This document shows, piece after piece, positions 6,406 through 13,739 of a stretch of 20,345 nucleotides of DNA. The stretch is taken from the IMG/VR virus record IMGVR_UViG_3300030118_000041, positions 1 to 20,345 of that record; one strand, written 5' to 3'. Both the position numbers and the translations under genes were made by a program. The notes beneath the pieces were generated by a model. That model made no database searches. It saw only the letters and a list, made by a program, of their open reading frames with translations, and was not told the origin of the DNA. This DNA is from a virus. The first letter of the stretch is position 1. Every line of letters begins with the position of its first letter.

Positions 6406-6666
6406 TTAGCTATATGGTGATGTGCCAAGTATATCAGTTTTCCATTGAGCTTTGAGTGCGTCTGTATCAGATGCGGCAGCAATAGCAGAGTCTGCTGGTG
6501 CGTCCCTTAACGCTTGTTTTTTAGTAACTATATCTGTAGTTGAAGCACCTGTTTCAAGTGCTTTCTGAAATTCAATATCAAGTTCTGCAAGCTTTGATTT
6601 TCTTGCAATTCTTATGTTATTTTTATGAATTTCTTTGGCTTTCGCCATGTCTACTCCAAATCCCAT
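6406..6666 (-). CDS. Small conserved helical phage protein of the tail region, unknown function
   Basis: An 86-residue, mostly helical protein. Residues 7-27 (MAKAKEIHKNNIRIARKSKL) are basic and helical. They are followed by AELDIEFQKALETGAS and a KKQALRDAPADSAIAAA segment. I recognise this pattern (MAKAREIHRxxIRxAR...LAxLDxxFxxALE...KQALRD) from small hypothetical genes beside tail fibre genes in many phages and prophages, usually next to a homologue of the preceding 66-residue gene, as here. ATG at 6666 has GGAG nine bases upstream; an internal ATG at 6648 would remove six residues. Function is unknown; a chaperone for a fibre is a reasonable guess from its small helical charged nature. Confidence 0.72.
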   Translation of the reverse strand: MGFGVDMAKAKEIHKNNIRIARKSKLAELDIEFQKALETGASTTDIVTKKQALRDAPADSAIAAASDTDALKAQWKTDILGTSPYS

Positions 6667-6672
6667 AATGAG

Positions 6673-6873
6673 TTACTCCGTATAAGTCCAAGCGTTCCTA
6701 AATGATCTATCAGTAGGAACAGCAGTTTTATCTATAATATAAGAAGTTTTGCCAGCTGGAACATCTTTCGCCTGTATTTCTTCAACGGATAATGGACAAT
6801 TATCTGCTGGTGAGACAATACACAAATTACCTGAGTCATCTGTGTAAACAATTCGTTTATCTGAGTTAGCCAT
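6673..6873 (-). CDS. Small conserved phage protein of the tail region, unknown function
   Basis: A 66-residue protein. It contains RIVYTDDSGNLCIVSPA (7-23), EEIQAKDVPAGKTSYIIDK (31-49) and ends PTDRSFRNAWTYTE. The pattern of a short beta hairpin, KDVPAG, then DRxFRxAW near the end is one I recognise from a widespread small phage family found next to the 86-residue type of gene that follows here. No function is established to my knowledge. ATG at 6873 is 22 bases after the upstream stop and the ribosome binding site is weak (AAGA). The pair lies in the middle of the fibre cluster, which suggests a role in fibre assembly or host contact. Confidence 0.7.
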   Translation of the reverse strand: MANSDKRIVYTDDSGNLCIVSPADNCPLSVEEIQAKDVPAGKTSYIIDKTAVPTDRSFRNAWTYTE

Positions 6874-6895
6874 AGGTTTTTCTTTTTAGTATAAC

Positions 6896-7291
6896 TTAAG
6901 GGTGAAATACGACAATCGAAACCCTATCTTGGTTGTCGTTAGCACCGTCATCTAAATCTCCTGTTCCTACATAAACAAAGGCTACATTTTTATTTAAGAT
7001 AAATGGAGTGTTATCAATATCATCTAGGCCGTCTGCATAGGTATCTCTATTAATTCCTGATGTGCCAACTGTAATGTAATTCGTATTAGAAAAAGAAGTA
7101 GAAAAATTAACTGTATAATTCCCTGTCGATCTATGGGTTACGCTGCTGACGTTATAGCTAGTGATAACACTTGTTGATCCTTGTGCTGAAAATTCAACAG
7201 CTGCTCTTGCTATGCCATCTGATAATTCTGATGGAGTAACGCTGTTACCTCCGCTTGTATCTTGAATTGTACCGACTTTAAGAGTTGACAT
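6896..7291 (-). CDS. Short fibre-like protein with MSTLKVGTI N-terminus
   Basis: A 131-residue protein. The first residues MSTLKVGTIQDTSGGNS match a short N-terminal motif shared with the genes at 7294 and 8057. The rest is predicted beta-rich (VITSYNVSSVTHRSTGNYTV, NFSTSFSNTNYITVGTSGI) and ends in SIVVFHP. The segment from SYNVSSVTHRSTGNY to SFSNTNY closely parallels the middle of the neighbouring 137-residue protein (ASFGISSVTDMATGRYKFNF, TSYSNNHY). The two are therefore homologous along much of their length and look like tandem duplicates. Likely a small receptor-contact or fibre-tip protein. The start is two bases after the preceding stop. Confidence 0.75.
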   Translation of the reverse strand: MSTLKVGTIQDTSGGNSVTPSELSDGIARAAVEFSAQGSTSVITSYNVSSVTHRSTGNYTVNFSTSFSNTNYITVGTSGINRDTYADGLDDIDNTPFILNKNVAFVYVGTGDLDDGANDNQDRVSIVVFHP

Positions 7292-7293
7292 AA

Positions 7294-7707
7294 TTACTTA
7301 TCTCCAAAACATTGAAAAAGGATAAAATCACCATCATTTAAAGCATTGTCTAATTGGGCGCACATAACCTCGCAAGATCCAGAAAGCATAAGGTTATTAG
7401 AAATATTTATATTTGAACTAAACTGACATAAGGCTCTAGGAGTTGTTCTATTTGAGCCAGCAGTTGATGCAGCACCTGTCCAGCTATAGTGATTGTTTGA
7501 ATAAGATGTGGAAAAATTAAACTTGTATCTTCCAGTAGCCATATCCGTAACACTAGAAATACCAAAACTAGCTCGAATTACCATACTATAACCATTCAAG
7601 CTGATCCACTCATTTGCAAGCATACCTTTTTCTACACCCGAACTGTTTTGAAAAACAGGTGGATTAGAATTAAGACTTTTAATTGTAGCTACTGATAAAG
7701 TACTCAT
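7294..7707 (-). CDS. Short fibre-like protein, paralogue of its neighbour
   Basis: A 137-residue protein starting MSTLSVATIKSLNSNPPVFQ, with the shared short-fibre N-terminal motif. The body contains EWISLNG, GISSVTDMATGRYKFNFSTS and YSNNHYSW, then a variable C-terminal half with AMCAQ-like cysteines (SCEVMCAQLDN). It shares its core with the following 131-residue protein, and the two differ mainly at the C-terminal end. It overlaps the upstream 117-residue gene by four bases (ATGA). The pattern of conserved N-terminus and core with divergent tip is typical for host-contact proteins, so I infer an adhesin role. No enzyme motif is seen. Confidence 0.75.
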   Translation of the reverse strand: MSTLSVATIKSLNSNPPVFQNSSGVEKGMLANEWISLNGYSMVIRASFGISSVTDMATGRYKFNFSTSYSNNHYSWTGAASTAGSNRTTPRALCQFSSNINISNNLMLSGSCEVMCAQLDNALNDGDFILFQCFGDK

Positions 7708-8057
7708 GGCTTAGGATATGTGTCTTTAACTGATTTAATGTGAGTTGCCCACGAACCAGTTGTATCTAGCTTACCAGCAACCATATCTGCGTACAACATA
7801 TCTAATTGCTCAACGATAGTTTTGTAAGCTACATATCTTTGTCTGGAATAATTGAGATTATTATATGCAGTAACAAGTTCAGCTAGTTTTGCGTTACATT
7901 CTTCCTCTGTAGGTTTTTTGCTATAAGTTCGCCATTCAACATTTGCGTAAGTTTGTTCGCCATTAATTATGAATGTAGCAGTTGGGTCTAAAGCTAATAT
8001 CGCATCAGATATCTCTGGAGAGTTAAATTGACCTGATCTGTGTTCTAAAGTTGCCAT
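7704..8057 (-). CDS. Tail fibre assembly chaperone-like or XkdW-like protein
   Basis: A 117-residue protein. The N-terminal part has SDAILALDPTATFIINGEQ and ANVEWRTYSKKPTEEE. The C-terminal part has the pattern RxxYVxYKTIVEQLDMLYAD...GxW...IKSVKDTYPKP. The latter (a QLDxLYxD motif followed by Trp, then IxxVKxxYP) is familiar from small phage tail proteins of the XkdW or tail-fibre-assembly type, which may help to fold or attach fibres. It sits among four short fibre-like genes and is coupled on both sides by one- and four-base overlaps (TAATG, ATGA). Family placement is by motif memory; the chaperone role is inferred. Confidence 0.7.
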   Translation of the reverse strand: MATLEHRSGQFNSPEISDAILALDPTATFIINGEQTYANVEWRTYSKKPTEEECNAKLAELVTAYNNLNYSRQRYVAYKTIVEQLDMLYADMVAGKLDTTGSWATHIKSVKDTYPKP

Positions 8058-8608
8058 TATGATGGGGAAACCTCCATTGCAATTACTGTACTAACTGCTC
8101 TTTGACGAGCATCTGTAGTTCCACTAGCTACGTTTCTATTGTAATAAAAAGTTCCACCATTACCTCCACAATCTATACATATTTGATAGCTTACCTGAGA
8201 TGTTGTGTTAGGTGAATCGAGATACATAATTTCAGCCATTTCCATAGTATTTGACGCATCATTATGGTAATTGTCAGCCCAACCGCCATACCCACGCGCT
8301 GCGCTTCCAGAGGTTTCTCCATTCCAAACTTCTGATCCGTTTCTTGTAAAACCTAAAACTGACTTGTAAAGAAATGAAAGACTGCTAAATTCTCCACATA
8401 TTCTACCTATTAATAAAATTTTGCTACTTGAACTGCGTGGTGTTATTGAAACTTGAAAATTACCACCTAGCGAATTAAGTGTATTAGCACTACATGAAAT
8501 CGTACCAGTTTGAGTAGCTTCTTTTTGTATTACTTGGATTATTCCACCGTTAGCACCACTACTAGCACCACCAACAGGAACAATAGAATTTACTTTAAGC
8601 TGACTCAT
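8057..8608 (-). CDS. Short fibre-like protein with MSQLKVNSI N-terminus
   Basis: A 183-residue protein. N-terminal MSQLKVNSIVPVGGASSG carries the motif shared with the two genes downstream. A Gly-rich linker and IIQVIQKEATQTG follow, then a beta-rich body with repeated polar/hydrophobic alternation (SITPRSSSSKILLIGRICGE) and a C-terminal STVIAMEVSPS. The body with SITPRSSSSKILL and a final VIAMEV is a recurrent design in marine phage fibre proteins (from memory), probably a jelly-roll-like receptor-binding tip. The gene abuts the 264-residue fibre with no gap and overlaps the next by one base. Host-contact role is inferred. Confidence 0.76.
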   Translation of the reverse strand: MSQLKVNSIVPVGGASSGANGGIIQVIQKEATQTGTISCSANTLNSLGGNFQVSITPRSSSSKILLIGRICGEFSSLSFLYKSVLGFTRNGSEVWNGETSGSAARGYGGWADNYHNDASNTMEMAEIMYLDSPNTTSQVSYQICIDCGGNGGTFYYNRNVASGTTDARQRAVSTVIAMEVSPS

Positions 8609-8767
8609 TTAAACAACTGTCCAAGTTTCGCCACTTCCGACAGTGACCGTTACTCCTGATTGTATAGTAATTGGGCCAAAGCTGCCAGCATTTTTTCCGT
8701 TTGTAATTGAATAGTTAGATGTGATTATTTGATCGTTTTCCCAAAATATTTCATCATTGCCACCTCC
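8609..8767 (-). repeat. C-terminal fibre module, copy 2
   Basis: Last 52 residues of the 264-residue fibre, GGGNDEIFWENDQ to WTVV. They are homologous to the last 52 residues of the 806-residue fibre (1923-2081), with conserved TNGKNA and GPITI. Confidence 0.85.
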
Positions 8768-9403
8768 TTCAGCACCACCTCCAGCTTCACCCCAGCTTAG
8801 TTGTCCAGAACCGTTTGATATTAAAGCATATCCGTTTACTGGTGAATCTGTGGCTGGCAAAGTGAGAGTTACATTGCTTGATACAGTTGCTGGAGCTTGT
8901 AGGGCAATATAATTACTGCTGTCAGAATCTGCAAATCTTATATCAGATTGTGCCTGTAAAGTAACTCCATTCTGATCTAAAATTATTTTTTCTGATCCAG
9001 CAAAAGTTAACCCTATTTGATTTGTACCAGTTTTGAATAACCCTGTACCGCTGTCTCCAAAATTTAATGATGGCGCAGAATTTGAGCCTGTAGAACCAGT
9101 TAATACACCAGTTAAAGTACCTCCTGATGTTGGTAGAAATCCAAAATTCGTCTGACTTACATCGCCTAGCTCTACAAAATCTGAATTAGCTGCGTTTCTT
9201 ATTTTTAGTTTATTAGTATCTGTGTTGATGTGTAATTGATAAGCTGCAAGATTAGCAGAGCCTGATGGATCTCCCGCTGCACTATTTACAGTTCTAAGAG
9301 ATTCAAAAATGTCTTTTATTGCAGTTCTTACAGCAAGACCTGTGCCATTATCAGGCGAAAAATTACTAGAACTTTCTTTTCCTGTAGAATTAACTCTTGC
9401 CAT
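8609..9403 (-). CDS. Tail fibre protein (264 aa) adjacent to the tip protein
   Basis: First gene after the gpJ-like tip protein. Residues 1-45 (MARVNSTGKESSSNF...AIKDIFESLRTVNSA) form a probable attachment segment. A mid region has FLPTSGGTLTGVLTGSTGSN and then PSLNFGDSGTGLFKTGTNQI, a segment I know from phage fibre proteins ahead of a beta-structured shaft. SNVTLTLPATDSPVNGYALI and NGSGQLSW follow, another common fibre segment. The last 52 residues are the ENDQ...TNGKNA...GPITI module shared with the 806-residue fibre. GGGAG-type ribosome binding sequence lies in the end of the upstream gene, seven bases before ATG. The position directly after J recalls lambda stf. Fibre identity is well supported; receptor unknown. 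Confidence 0.82.
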   Translation of the reverse strand: MARVNSTGKESSSNFSPDNGTGLAVRTAIKDIFESLRTVNSAAGDPSGSANLAAYQLHINTDTNKLKIRNAANSDFVELGDVSQTNFGFLPTSGGTLTGVLTGSTGSNSAPSLNFGDSGTGLFKTGTNQIGLTFAGSEKIILDQNGVTLQAQSDIRFADSDSSNYIALQAPATVSSNVTLTLPATDSPVNGYALISNGSGQLSWGEAGGGAEGGGNDEIFWENDQIITSNYSITNGKNAGSFGPITIQSGVTVTVGSGETWTVV

Positions 9404-9407
9404 TTAA

Positions 9408-12400
9408 TTAAGCTCCCTTTCCATATCCTAACGCTTGAAATGTAAATTTCACATCTGTAGGTTGATTAGATGAGTTCTTAAACAATATTGTAAACCCTGT
9501 CCCAGAAATTGAACTTAAGACAAAGAAACCGCCTTGTGGCATATCTTCTGGTGAAATAACTATAGACGGTAAAAATGCAGTAGTTGAGCCGCCTATATCA
9601 TTTGTTCCTGTGAAGAATGGCTTACCAAAGACAACTGATAAGCCACTAGATGATGTTCCTGACTGCAAAGGTGTAGATATGATATTCCCTCCTGATTGAT
9701 ATTTGTTTTCAGTTCTAGATGGTAAGAAAGCATCAAAACCTAATTCAAGAAATTTGATATTTTCATTTACATCAACTGAAGTTAAGGTGCTTGTAAATTT
9801 GAAAGCTCTTCCAACAAATGAAGCATTGAAAAGACTTTGCAAAGATGTATATGTAGAGGCATCTGTTGATGTTTGGACTTGTAGTTTTGATTTTAAACGA
9901 TCACTTCCAGCCCCATCAAAATTCAATCTTGCGTCTAAATCAGGTATTGAGTCAAATTGATCTGATACAAAAAAACCTTCAGACTTTATATGTCGCCTTA
10001 ATCTAAGATTTGTGAAAACTGAACCCAAATCAAATACAGAGGCAAATTCATAAGTTCCTGATAAATTGGCAGCTGGATTAGTTAGCTGTAAAACACCAGA
10101 GCTAACACTTAAATTTGTTTTATTTCCGCTGAAGCTAGTTTGTTCTCTTTGACTTTTTATTAGTAATTCGTCAGCTATCTCAGGTAATGTTAATTCTACT
10201 TTTGCCTCTGTAGCTGAAACTCTACCACCCACATCGCGGAACTTAAGACTGTAAGTCCCTGCTAAAGCTGGTAGGGTTATTTCATTGGTTGATCCACTTA
10301 TATTTGTATTGACATCAGTAGAATTTGCAAATGTAGCTGAAGCTAATACGGTTGGACTATGCCTAATGACACAAGCCCCTCCAAACTCTACATCTAAACT
10401 TGTAGTCTTATCCCATGATAATTTAACTTGTGTGTTACTTATTGGTTCTAGCTCAAAGCCTGTTGGATTCTCAGGAACTTCAGTTAATCCAAGTGTATCG
10501 ACACTTTTTTCAGTTGGTGTTTTACTTCTTTCTCCATTGCTGTTAATTGTAAAAATTTGAATATTATAAGTTCCAGCCTCTGAAGGTAATATTTCATAAT
10601 CAGATTGCTGCGTATTTATAACAACTGGATTTTCTTCATCTTTCGTATAGATTAATTGATAGCCAGATGCGCCCTCAACTGATTCCCAGTCAATAAATAG
10701 TTTTGGCACAGGTCTATTATTTACTAAAACAATTTTTTCCTGTATAGCCTTAGTTCCATCTTCTCTGTCAACCACATTAGGTGATGGCAACTGACTTGTT
10801 AACAAGTTGATATTCTTTGCTGGTAGTGGAGTGCCATCTTCTACAGCAGAATATTTACCAGCATTAAAATTAACAGCTGTGACAGTGAAGGTCTTATTTT
10901 GATTTTCTTTTATATTTAAAATTCTAAATGATTGCGCCTCTAAATCACCAGACTCCAAAATATACGGACTGTTCACTACTGGTATTGAAGAAAAATTATT
11001 AGACACATTTACTTCATTAGTGTTTGTATAACTTGTGATACTTCTAGTTTCTACAAGACCAGTACTTAAAAGGCACGAAATAGTTGGACTAGCGGACAAA
11101 TCAGGAAAATTAGTTTGCGTTGCATCATCAACCGTAATTTTCACATTTGTTGCTGCTTTTATAAGTCCACCTCTGCGAGTAGCAGATTTTACTCTATCTG
11201 AAATTCCAATAATATCTCCGATTCTTAAAATAGAGCCAGCTGCAATATTTGTCACAAAAACAACTGTTTCTGTTTGATTTTGCTGAGTATGTAGAAACCA
11301 TTTGCCGACCCTTTGTGCCATACCTCTTGAAGTAGTGCCAAATGTGTTTATTGTTTTAGTTTGTGTACCGTAGTTTGCCTGTGCAGTTGTATCTTTGACG
11401 GTAACATAATCAACATCTTGTGTATCTAGATCAAAATAAGAAACATTTATAACATTGAATCTAGTTTTTTTCGATGTACCAGAATAAGTAAATTCTCCGT
11501 CAACTACATTCGCATTGTTGAATACATAGTCAAAACTTATAGCACTAGGGTTAGATATGTCTTTTGGTGCGTCTTGAGCCACTTTTATGGTTCCTTCTTC
11601 GTAATATGGCATAGCCCTCATGACAGAACAAATGTCTTTGATGATCGACATTGCTTCGCGCCTAGTCTGGATATTTACATTTAACGAAAATCTAGGCTCT
11701 TGCCCTCCGTTTCCATCGTCAACTAATTCACTACAATAGTTGCTGACTTCGTAAAAACTAAAAGCATCTAGTTCTGCCTCAGGCAAAGCGCAGCCACTTC
11801 TGGTGTCAGTCAAAAGATCGTATAAAATCCAAGCTGGATCACTGCACCAAGCTTTTGTCCCATGAAATGACCCATTAAAAGTACCACTATATGTAAGCCT
11901 TCCATTTGAATAATCTACTGTCGCATTATGAGGTATTTTTATTAATTTTCCTCTAATACGGAAAAACCTTCGAGGCGCACTTGTAAATAATTCAGAACTA
12001 AATCTAAGAGAAGAATATGCAATGTTAGGGTAATTATTAGATTCACGAATTATCTGTCTAATCTCTGCAAGTCGCATAGTGTTAAAAGTGTTGTTATTGC
12101 CTACATCGTTGCCTCTTTCTAAACTTATAACTACTGGAAAAAATGAACCTGATTGTCCAGCTGCATTTCTATTAAAACCAGAGATATTTCTTAGGTTAAT
12201 ACCATAATCCCGATTGTAAGCGTTAAAACTTTTTCCTGTTACTCTTTGATTTATTACTGTTCTTATTGATCCATTATTAGGATTAACCTTAATAACCACT
12301 CTCACTGCTGTTGATTCTCTGTTACCAGTATCAGTATTAAGTTTGAAAAACTGATCGAATTTTACTTTTACTTGAACTGTATCAACATCTGTGTTTGTGA

Positions 12401-12815
12401 TAGTCCCTGACCTAGCAGTAGCTGAACCACCTACAGGAAATGTACATTCTTGCCCTTTGTCTCCTGTAATAACTTCACTGCTTTGTTGCTCTGCCGCGTC
12501 TAGAACTTCATTATTTGCAGTTCCATCTTGAAATTCAAAGGTGACTCTGTCTTGCGGATAATTAAATTCGTTTGCACTAGGACTTGTATTACTTGCATCA
12601 GCTTGCAAAACAGCTGTTTTATTTAAAAATAAATCTTTTAAAAAAGCATTTTTATAAGCATCACTACTCTTATCAGTTATTCTTGCCTTACTTGCAGTAG
12701 CAGAACCCTCTATCTGACCTTCACCAAGAGCATCTATAACTGTACCGAAGTCAATAGATTTTAACTTACCATTTGGCAGTAAAGCGTCAATAATTTCTCT
12801 TCCAATAAAAGGCAT
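9408..12815 (-). CDS. J: Tail tip / host specificity protein, lambda gpJ-like
   Basis: An 1135-residue protein in the position of lambda J. It forms the central tip of the tail and usually makes the first irreversible receptor contact. The N-terminal part (IDFGTVIDALGEGQIEG, residues 21-37) starts the conserved tip domain. The middle contains the J family core with WILYDLLTDTRSGCALPEAE and the Cys and Trp residues usual there, then AMPYYEEGTIKVAQDAP and MAQRVGKWFLHTQQNQTE. Residues about 700-880 form two fibronectin type III-like domains (FIDWESVEGASGYQLIYTKD and NPTGFELEPISNTQVKLSWD). The last 250 residues are a beta-rich, more variable domain, probably receptor-facing. It starts two bases after the gpI-like gene, as in lambda. 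Length is close to lambda J. Confidence is high. Confidence 0.93.
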   Translation of the reverse strand: MPFIGREIIDALLPNGKLKSIDFGTVIDALGEGQIEGSATASKARITDKSSDAYKNAFLKDLFLNKTAVLQADASNTSPSANEFNYPQDRVTFEFQDGTANNEVLDAAEQQSSEVITGDKGQECTFPVGGSATARSGTITNTDVDTVQVKVKFDQFFKLNTDTGNRESTAVRVVIKVNPNNGSIRTVINQRVTGKSFNAYNRDYGINLRNISGFNRNAAGQSGSFFPVVISLERGNDVGNNNTFNTMRLAEIRQIIRESNNYPNIAYSSLRFSSELFTSAPRRFFRIRGKLIKIPHNATVDYSNGRLTYSGTFNGSFHGTKAWCSDPAWILYDLLTDTRSGCALPEAELDAFSFYEVSNYCSELVDDGNGGQEPRFSLNVNIQTRREAMSIIKDICSVMRAMPYYEEGTIKVAQDAPKDISNPSAISFDYVFNNANVVDGEFTYSGTSKKTRFNVINVSYFDLDTQDVDYVTVKDTTAQANYGTQTKTINTFGTTSRGMAQRVGKWFLHTQQNQTETVVFVTNIAAGSILRIGDIIGISDRVKSATRRGGLIKAATNVKITVDDATQTNFPDLSASPTISCLLSTGLVETRSITSYTNTNEVNVSNNFSSIPVVNSPYILESGDLEAQSFRILNIKENQNKTFTVTAVNFNAGKYSAVEDGTPLPAKNINLLTSQLPSPNVVDREDGTKAIQEKIVLVNNRPVPKLFIDWESVEGASGYQLIYTKDEENPVVINTQQSDYEILPSEAGTYNIQIFTINSNGERSKTPTEKSVDTLGLTEVPENPTGFELEPISNTQVKLSWDKTTSLDVEFGGACVIRHSPTVLASATFANSTDVNTNISGSTNEITLPALAGTYSLKFRDVGGRVSATEAKVELTLPEIADELLIKSQREQTSFSGNKTNLSVSSGVLQLTNPAANLSGTYEFASVFDLGSVFTNLRLRRHIKSEGFFVSDQFDSIPDLDARLNFDGAGSDRLKSKLQVQTSTDASTYTSLQSLFNASFVGRAFKFTSTLTSVDVNENIKFLELGFDAFLPSRTENKYQSGGNIISTPLQSGTSSSGLSVVFGKPFFTGTNDIGGSTTAFLPSIVISPEDMPQGGFFVLSSISGTGFTILFKNSSNQPTDVKFTFQALGYGKGA

Positions 12816-12817
12816 AA

Positions 12818-13396
12818 TTAACTGTTTACGACTTGGAATGTGTCAATCGAAGAGCTAACAACTGTGCTACCAACTAAAACCTCACCATAAACGATATTAA
12901 TTGGAACACCTTGTTTGCTATTGTTCAACAATCCAGTGAAGGCATAGCTTGGGTCTTGTGGATCTTCCTGTCTTGCTGATTGAAATGGTTTAGGATCTGG
13001 GGTCAATAAATCTGTAACTCCACTAATTAAAAAGCTTACACCTATTGTTGTCAAAGCACTTGCTATTGATACTCCTAAAATTGTAGCTGTAAAAATTCCT
13101 CCGACTGCTGATGCAACTGCGCCAGCCCCTAAAAATGCGGCTGCTAAAAAGAAGAACTCACCATGAACCACAGGAATTATTTTTATATCACTTTCTGTCT
13201 GCATATCTAACAAATCCTCTGTAATTTTTAAATCTCCAGCCATTACACAATATTCTTGTTCTTTAATATGCTCTCTAACTCCTTTAAAATTTGACATTAA
13301 AAAAGAAAAAGCCTTTCTCGGAGTATCAGCTTTTATCTCAAAACTAGACTGCCCGATAAATTTTCTTAATCTGCCATAAACTGTAACTTTAATCAT
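12818..13396 (-). CDS. I: Tail assembly protein, lambda gpI-like
   Basis: A 192-residue protein. Residues 1-75 look ubiquitin/beta-grasp-like (MIKVTVYGRLRKFIGQSSFE). Residues about 83-130 are a hydrophobic Gly/Ala-rich segment (FFLAAAFLGAGAVASAVGGI) that is typical of gpI homologues. The C-terminal SYAFTGLLNNSKQGVPINIV with YGEVLVGSTVVS is a strong signature of this family. In lambda, I is needed for tail tip assembly but is not kept in the finished virion. It overlaps the gpK-like gene by eight bases and precedes J by two bases, the lambda order K-I-J. Confidence 0.9.
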   Translation of the reverse strand: MIKVTVYGRLRKFIGQSSFEIKADTPRKAFSFLMSNFKGVREHIKEQEYCVMAGDLKITEDLLDMQTESDIKIIPVVHGEFFFLAAAFLGAGAVASAVGGIFTATILGVSIASALTTIGVSFLISGVTDLLTPDPKPFQSARQEDPQDPSYAFTGLLNNSKQGVPINIVYGEVLVGSTVVSSSIDTFQVVNS

Positions 13397-13739
13397 TTAT
13401 TTCTGAAGGATATACAACAATAATAGACTCTGTATTAGGTTCCACAAGAAAGAAAGGTAAATCTAAGTATTTACAAGTCAGTCTATCAGTATGACTAAAA
13501 GCAAGTTCGCCATCAGGGTGGCTGTGTACTATACCAAGCACTTCCCCTAGATCTTCTCCATTAGCATAATCTATTGGATCAATAACAAATGATTTTTCTT
13601 TGTAAGCCTTTGAGATGTTCTTACATTTCCAATATATTTCACTATTATTTACGTTAATTATTAAACCACAACACTCCTCTGGATAAACCTCTGAAGCGTG
13701 AGTAAAAGCATCTCTAGCCCATTCGTATTCTTTTTTCAT
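13389..13739 (-). CDS. K: Tail-tip JAMM/Mov34 peptidase, lambda gpK-like N-terminal domain only
   Basis: A 116-residue protein with a complete JAMM (MPN+) zinc site: a glutamate at 21/22 (EECCGLI), H71 and H73 in HSHP, then S81 and D84 (HSHPDGELAFSHTD), matching HxH-x7-SxxD. This metallopeptidase domain forms the N-terminal half of lambda gpK. Lambda K also has a C-terminal NlpC/P60 peptidoglycan-hydrolase half, which is absent here; the protein ends after the JAMM fold and the next gene begins. Likely role: tail tip assembly, perhaps with a processing or peptidoglycan-related activity at DNA entry. It overlaps gpL by four bases (ATGA) and gpI by eight. High confidence in the domain, less in its substrate. 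Confidence 0.9.
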   Translation of the reverse strand: MKKEYEWARDAFTHASEVYPEECCGLIINVNNSEIYWKCKNISKAYKEKSFVIDPIDYANGEDLGEVLGIVHSHPDGELAFSHTDRLTCKYLDLPFFLVEPNTESIIVVYPSEIND

